DNA from: UBA4416 sp963422675 | GTDB lineage: Bacteria > Bacteroidota > Bacteroidia > B-17B0 > Aurantibacillaceae | DNA length: 64,000 nt | Direction: 5' to 3' | Assembly (NCBI GenBank): GCA_963422675.2 | Contig: CAXVYS010000024.1 | Location: forward strand, 496,001 to 560,000 | In this document: in pieces, positions 60,202 to 64,000 of the stretch | Position numbering within the stretch: position 1 is the stretch's first letter | Layout of the letters: each line of letters begins with the position of its first letter | Notes under the pieces: model-generated | What the model saw: only the letters and a program-made list of their open reading frames with translations | Told to the model about the DNA's origin: nothing | The model's database searches: none | Position numbers and translations under genes: made by a program

Positions 60202-61334
60202 TAGGAGAGTATTATAAGGTCAATATCTGTATCCGTTAATTTAATGAGAAGTTGATCAATAATTGTATTGCTCAGGATAGATTTAATCAAACTAAAATGT
60301 GGTTTACCAATACAGATAGTTGTTATTTTGTATTCAACGGCTGCTTCAAAAATTACTTTTGCTATTTGAGTGTTTTTAATTTGAATCACCTCTCCCCCCA
60401 GTTCGGTAGCCAGTTTAAAATTGTTTATTAAATGCCTTTGCTTTGAAAGGGCTATTTTATTGGATTCTTCAGCAGGTGTTTGAACGTACAGTACTTTCCA
60501 TTTAGAATTATAATAGGATGCCAAGCGGGCTGTTTTTCTAATTACCTTTTTAGCGGATACATCGTTTGAATTTATGCATGCCAGGAAGCGCTCCGATCGG
60601 AGTTTTAGAGTGGTTAATACTTCTGATTCTATTTTCCGTTCTACCTGCGAAGCCACTTCTCTTAAAGCAAGTTCACGTAACTGTAATATTTTTTCGGATT
60701 GAAAGAAGTTTTTTAAAGCGGTTTCAATTTTTGAATGTTCATAAATCTTCCCTTCTTTTAATCGGCCTATTAATTCATCTGCAGTTAAATCTATATTAAC
60801 CACTTCATCTGCCAGTTTCAGTACATGATCGGGAACCCTCTCCTGAACATCAATTCCTGTAATTTTTTTAATTTCTCCGTTCAGGCTTTCAATATGCTGA
60901 ATGTTAACTGCACTAATCACATTAATGCCTTGTTCTAATAATTCCAACACGTCCTGCCAGCGTTTTTCATTTTTTGAACCGGGAATATTGGTGTGCGCCA
61001 ATTCATCCACAATAACCACTTCGGGGCGCGATTGTATAATGGCTTGTACATCCATTTCTTCCAGTTCTTTTCCTTTGTAAAACACTTTTTTACGGGGAAT
61101 CATTGGTAAGCTCTCTATCAGGGCATGCGTTTCAGGCCGGTTATGTGTTTCAATAAATCCAATCTGAACATTTATCCTGTTTTTAAGCAAGCTATGGGCT
61201 TCCTGAAGCATTCGAAAAGACTTCCCCACACCGGCACTCATGCCAATGTAGATTTTGAATTTTCCTCTTTTCGATTTTTTTATCAGGTCAAGAAAATGTT
61301 CAACATTTCTTTCTTTTTCTTCTGCTTCTGACAT
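60201..61334 (-). CDS. KdpD N-terminal sensor half (KdpD + Usp domains)
   Basis: 377 aa. The KdpD domain occupies ~20-230, with the P-loop GMSAGVGKSFRML and VIVDELAHTNIPGSKNEKRW. A universal stress protein-like domain follows (~245-377: RFLACINSNDVSAKKVIRKTARLA, GGEVIQIKNTQIAKVIFEAA). The membrane and kinase domains of full-length KdpD are missing here and are encoded by the next gene. The start overlaps the stop of kup by one base. It would sense K+ or cyclic di-AMP. Confidence 0.9.
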   Translation of the reverse strand: MSEAEEKERNVEHFLDLIKKSKRGKFKIYIGMSAGVGKSFRMLQEAHSLLKNRINVQIGFIETHNRPETHALIESLPMIPRKKVFYKGKELEEMDVQAIIQSRPEVVIVDELAHTNIPGSKNEKRWQDVLELLEQGINVISAVNIQHIESLNGEIKKITGIDVQERVPDHVLKLADEVVNIDLTADELIGRLKEGKIYEHSKIETALKNFFQSEKILQLRELALREVASQVERKIESEVLTTLKLRSERFLACINSNDVSAKKVIRKTARLASYYNSKWKVLYVQTPAEESNKIALSKQRHLINNFKLATELGGEVIQIKNTQIAKVIFEAAVEYKITTICIGKPHFSLIKSILSNTIIDQLLIKLTDTDIDLIILS

Positions 61335-63268
61335 TATTCTTCTCTTTGAAGGGTGGAATTTTTTGGTGGGGTTAATATCAATGGTAACTTTTCAAGTTGT
61401 AAATTACTGTAATCTAACCCATATTCTTTTTCATCAGGTAAGCTGATGCTCTTTAAAAAGAAATACACTTTTAAGATAACGTTATTAGTTATTGATAATT
61501 CATTTTCAAATGATAAAAACCGCTGGGTAATAATGAATTTAAAATCTCCTGTAATGTTGTGTTTGTCAAGAGAAGTGTAGCGACTATGAATATTTACTTC
61601 TTTTTTAAGCACCATTTCTTCAACCACTTTTCTGAACAATGAGTTTATTTTAGGTGCTACTCTAAACCCTAATTTAAATGTGATATAAACCACTTCTTCG
61701 GGTTCTATAATATTTACAGTATAGGACATTTTAAAAGGCTCATCCACTACATCTATATGTACAAACCAATAGATGTCCGCTCTTTTTGGCTGTCGGTAAA
61801 GGATAGAATGAATAGTGCTTTCTTCAATTTTTTTACTACTTCCTGAAGAAGTCAGATACACCAAATTGGTTGCATACTTCGGTACAGCTTCATCATTACT
61901 TAATTCTTTCAGAACAGGAATAAAGGGTTCTAAATCAACTAATTTTTGTAGACTGCGTTTAATTTCTCCCGCCCTATACCAAATATACATTACAGCAAAT
62001 ATGATGATACCTAGCGATAACGTAACCCAACCACCATGTTTGAATTTTTTAAGGTTAGCGATCAGGAAAGCTCCTTCGATAGTTAAAAACACTATCAGTA
62101 GAGTAAAAACAGCCACTTTATTTACTTTTTTGACGTATAAATAAAAACTCAGCAAAATAGTTGTCATTAACATTGTAAGAGTAACAGATAAACCGAAAGC
62201 TGCTTCCATATTTTTTGATTCTCTGAAGTATAATACGACTGCTATACAACCTGACATTAATAGCCAATTGATTGCTGGTATATACAACTGTCCTCTTACA
62301 TCAGATGGAAAAACGATTCTTAATTTTGGCCATAGGTTCAAACGAATTGCTTCTGCTACCAAGGTAAATGAACCGCTGATTAATGCCTGACTTGCTATAA
62401 TCGTTGCCATTGTAGCTACTGCTATTGCAGGAAAAATAAACCAATCTGGCACTAAACCAAAAAACGGGCTTACATCGGTTAAAGTTGTCCCTACATGTTT
62501 TAAAAGCCAGGCTGCTTGCCCGAAGTAACATAATATCAAGCACACCTTTACATACAACCAACTAATCTGTATGTTTTTTCTGCCGCAATGCCCTAAATCA
62601 GAATATAATGCCTCTGCACCTGTGGTACATAAAAATACACCACCTAATAGCCAAAAACCTCCCGGATGGTCGGATAATAGTTTATAAGCATAATAAGGAT
62701 TTAATGCTTTGAATACTGAAAAACTCCCCGATAATTCTCCAAGTCCTAAAATGGCTATCATGGTAAACCAAACCATCATAACAGGCCCAAATAGTTTACC
62801 AATAAAAGAAGTTCCTTTGCTTTGAATAATAAACAAAAGAACGATAATAGAAATGACAATAGGAATAATTGGGAGATTCGGGATGCTTGGTTTTAATCCT
62901 TCAATAGCGGAAGACACCGAAATAGGTGGTGTAATGATACTATCTGCCAACAAAAAACTCCCTCCTGCAATGGCAGGAAATAACAACCATCGACGGTGTT
63001 TTCTTATTAATGTATAAAGCGAAAATATTCCACCCTCTCCTTTATTATCTGCCCGCAGTGTTATAAAAACATATTTTACCGTAGTTTGAAAAAAGAGCGT
63101 CCAAAAAATGGCCGAAACCCCTCCTAATGCAATTAATTCTGTAACAGGTTGATCTCCTATAATTGCAGTATAAGTATAGAGCGGTGAGGTCCCAATGTCT
63201 CCAAATACAATTCCAATAGAAACAAGGAAACCTGCATAACTTAATTTTTGTAAATCTAATTTTTCCAT
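61334..63268 (-). CDS. kup: KUP/HAK/KT family potassium transporter
   Basis: 644 aa. Begins SYAGFLVSIGIVFGDIGTSPLYTYT, the KUP signature, with LRADNKGEGGIFSLYTLIRK following. About twelve hydrophobic helices (to ~440), then a cytoplasmic C-terminal ~200 residues. It imports K+ with protons. Instead of KdpFABC, this transporter is directly coupled (one-base overlaps) to the split KdpD. A TATTTTTG -7 box is at 63284-63291. Confidence 0.94.
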   Translation of the reverse strand: MEKLDLQKLSYAGFLVSIGIVFGDIGTSPLYTYTAIIGDQPVTELIALGGVSAIFWTLFFQTTVKYVFITLRADNKGEGGIFSLYTLIRKHRRWLLFPAIAGGSFLLADSIITPPISVSSAIEGLKPSIPNLPIIPIVISIIVLLFIIQSKGTSFIGKLFGPVMMVWFTMIAILGLGELSGSFSVFKALNPYYAYKLLSDHPGGFWLLGGVFLCTTGAEALYSDLGHCGRKNIQISWLYVKVCLILCYFGQAAWLLKHVGTTLTDVSPFFGLVPDWFIFPAIAVATMATIIASQALISGSFTLVAEAIRLNLWPKLRIVFPSDVRGQLYIPAINWLLMSGCIAVVLYFRESKNMEAAFGLSVTLTMLMTTILLSFYLYVKKVNKVAVFTLLIVFLTIEGAFLIANLKKFKHGGWVTLSLGIIIFAVMYIWYRAGEIKRSLQKLVDLEPFIPVLKELSNDEAVPKYATNLVYLTSSGSSKKIEESTIHSILYRQPKRADIYWFVHIDVVDEPFKMSYTVNIIEPEEVVYITFKLGFRVAPKINSLFRKVVEEMVLKKEVNIHSRYTSLDKHNITGDFKFIITQRFLSFENELSITNNVILKVYFFLKSISLPDEKEYGLDYSNLQLEKLPLILTPPKNSTLQREE

Positions 63269-63283
63269 ATACTTATGTTTCTA

Positions 63284-63291
63284 CAAAAATA
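63284..63291 (-). promoter_or_regulatory. -7 box (TATTTTTG) of the kup operon
   Basis: On the minus strand TATTTTTG fits TAnnTTTG, 15 nt before the ATG of kup; no clear -33 TTTG. Confidence 0.45.
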
Positions 63292-63313
63292 AGTCATTTA
63301 ATGAACATCTTCT

Positions 63314-63640
63314 TTATTTTCTTGGTAGCATTATAACCGTTACTCCAACTAAACAAATCAATGTGCCAAAGACATCAACGTTATCAGGCCTGATCTTATC
63401 CACTTTCCATACCCATATTAGAGACAAAATAATGAATACACCCCCATAAGTGGCATAAATTCTACCAAAATTAGATGCTTGTAATGTTGTAATAAAACCA
63501 TAACGTATTAGTAATCCAATACCTGCTAAGCCATACCAAAAAGGTTTACCATTTTTAAGCCATGCCCAAACCAAATAACCTCCTGCTATTTCAAATAACC
63601 CAGCCGTTAGAAAAAACGATATTGATTTAATTACATTCAT
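63314..63640 (-). CDS. YnfA family small membrane protein
   Basis: 108 aa from the ATG at 63640; a GTG at 63658 is a possible alternative that would overlap corA. Four hydrophobic helices and the landmarks FEIAGGYLVWAWLKNGKPFWYG and GRIYATYGGVFI. Related to the small multidrug-resistance fold; function unproven. Confidence 0.88.
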   Translation of the reverse strand: MNVIKSISFFLTAGLFEIAGGYLVWAWLKNGKPFWYGLAGIGLLIRYGFITTLQASNFGRIYATYGGVFIILSLIWVWKVDKIRPDNVDVFGTLICLVGVTVIMLPRK

Positions 63641-63648
63641 TTCGTTTT

Positions 63649-64000
63649 CTACAGCCACTTTTTTCTTTTGAAAATAAAAAGAGTGAGTAAAGAAGAACTC
63701 ACAATTAATAAAATAGCTAAAGGATAACCAAAACTCCAGTTTAATTCAGGCATTGAATTAAAATTCATTCCATAGATACTTGCTATTAATGTGGGTGGCA
63801 TAAATACAACAGATACAATAGTGAATATTTTTATAGCTTTGTTTTGTTCAATCGTTATTAAGCCCATTAATGTGTTTTGCAAATACTCTAAACGTTTAAA
63901 GATAAATGAAGAAAATTCAAGCATGGAATTAATATCTTTCATCAAAACCTTCAGCCTTGGTGTACTTATGAAAGCATTACTTTTTATGAGAGATGATACA
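63649..64000 (-). CDS. corA: CorA-type divalent cation transporter (C-terminal part)
   Basis: The visible 117 residues are the end of CorA; the rest lies beyond the window. Long helix (RLKVLMKDINSMLEFSSF...), then two membrane helices with the GMN motif in IASIYGMNFNSMPELNW and a Lys-rich tail KRKKWL. CorA forms a pentameric Mg2+/Co2+ channel. The ynfA gene follows with an 8-nt gap. Confidence 0.92.
   Translation of the reverse strand, partial: VSSLIKSNAFISTPRLKVLMKDINSMLEFSSFIFKRLEYLQNTLMGLITIEQNKAIKIFTIVSVVFMPPTLIASIYGMNFNSMPELNWSFGYPLAILLIVSSSLLTLFIFKRKKWL

Noticed and set aside
60201..61334. Truncated KdpD pseudogene
   Set aside because: The KdpD and Usp domains are intact, the kinase half is encoded next to it, and split KdpD sensors are usual in this phylum.

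Overview
The window is AT-rich chromosomal DNA of a Bacteroidota bacterium. The evidence is the gene set: SpoIIM/RDD and DUF1501/DUF1800 gene clusters, DUF4271-hemD-rnpA gene order, FecI/FecR with a TonB-dependent receptor, ExbB/ExbD/TonB, type IX secretion (T9SS) C-terminal sorting domains, DUF3347 and HYC_CC_PP copper-region proteins. Many starts are preceded by the Bacteroidota promoter form TTTG-N17-20-TAnnTTTG. I cannot name order or genus. I see no tRNA, rRNA, CRISPR array, prophage or transposase. Several gene starts were moved downstream because the longer reading begins upstream of, or inside, a clear promoter.

Layout, left half. 1-4630: membrane-protein cluster (partial polytopic protein, SpoIIM, GDYXXLXY, DUF2157, RDD). 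Two of its transcription units carry a near-identical 37-nt upstream element. 4636-7898: DUF1501/DUF1800 exported pair and a DUF3109 protein. 7987-13244: DarA-like protein, lipoproteins, TonB, a histone-H1-like Lys/Ala protein, and an Ig-like lipoprotein. 13394-17032: GbsR/MarR regulator with an apparent operon (DCC1 thioredoxin-like, two paralogous small membrane proteins, TIGR01777 epimerase, SRPBCC); the same inverted repeat lies before the regulator and before the operon. 17149-26977: housekeeping genes (clpP, 2H phosphoesterase, SpoIIE phosphatase, msrC, acyl-CoA ligase, mutY, YceI, DUF5777, DUF4271, a HemD with a long Lys/Ala N-terminal tail, rnpA). 27031-29955: ECF sigma/anti-sigma pair divergent from an anchored HMA-like protein and a lipoprotein truncated haemoglobin.

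Layout, right half. 29985-33979: palindromic REP-like repeats, folC and the exbB-exbD-tonB operon. 33980-36955: GlxA-type regulator and small neighbours. 37016-43688: a FecI-type sigma factor, FecR, an STN-domain protein with twelve LA_2272-type repeats, a GIN-domain lipoprotein and a TonB-dependent receptor. Two copies of a 32-nt ECF-type promoter (CGTAGGGGTAAA-N11-TTGTCATAC) lie before the sigma gene and before the GIN gene. 43965-46499: Mla-type lipid ABC transporter. 46543-47646: lipase. 47739-58341: a copper-handling region (two multicopper oxidases, HMA proteins, CopA-type ATPase, an HMA-AraC regulator). 58504-63268: kup with a split KdpD sensor in one tightly overlapping operon, then YnfA and the C-terminal part of CorA.

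The features I consider most worth follow-up are the self-contained ECF regulon at 37-44 kb, in which the STN domain sits on a repeat protein instead of on the receptor; the shared GbsR operator; the duplicated 37-nt promoter element; the sigma factor whose conserved N-terminus begins at an ATA codon; and the REP elements with a compensatory stem change.
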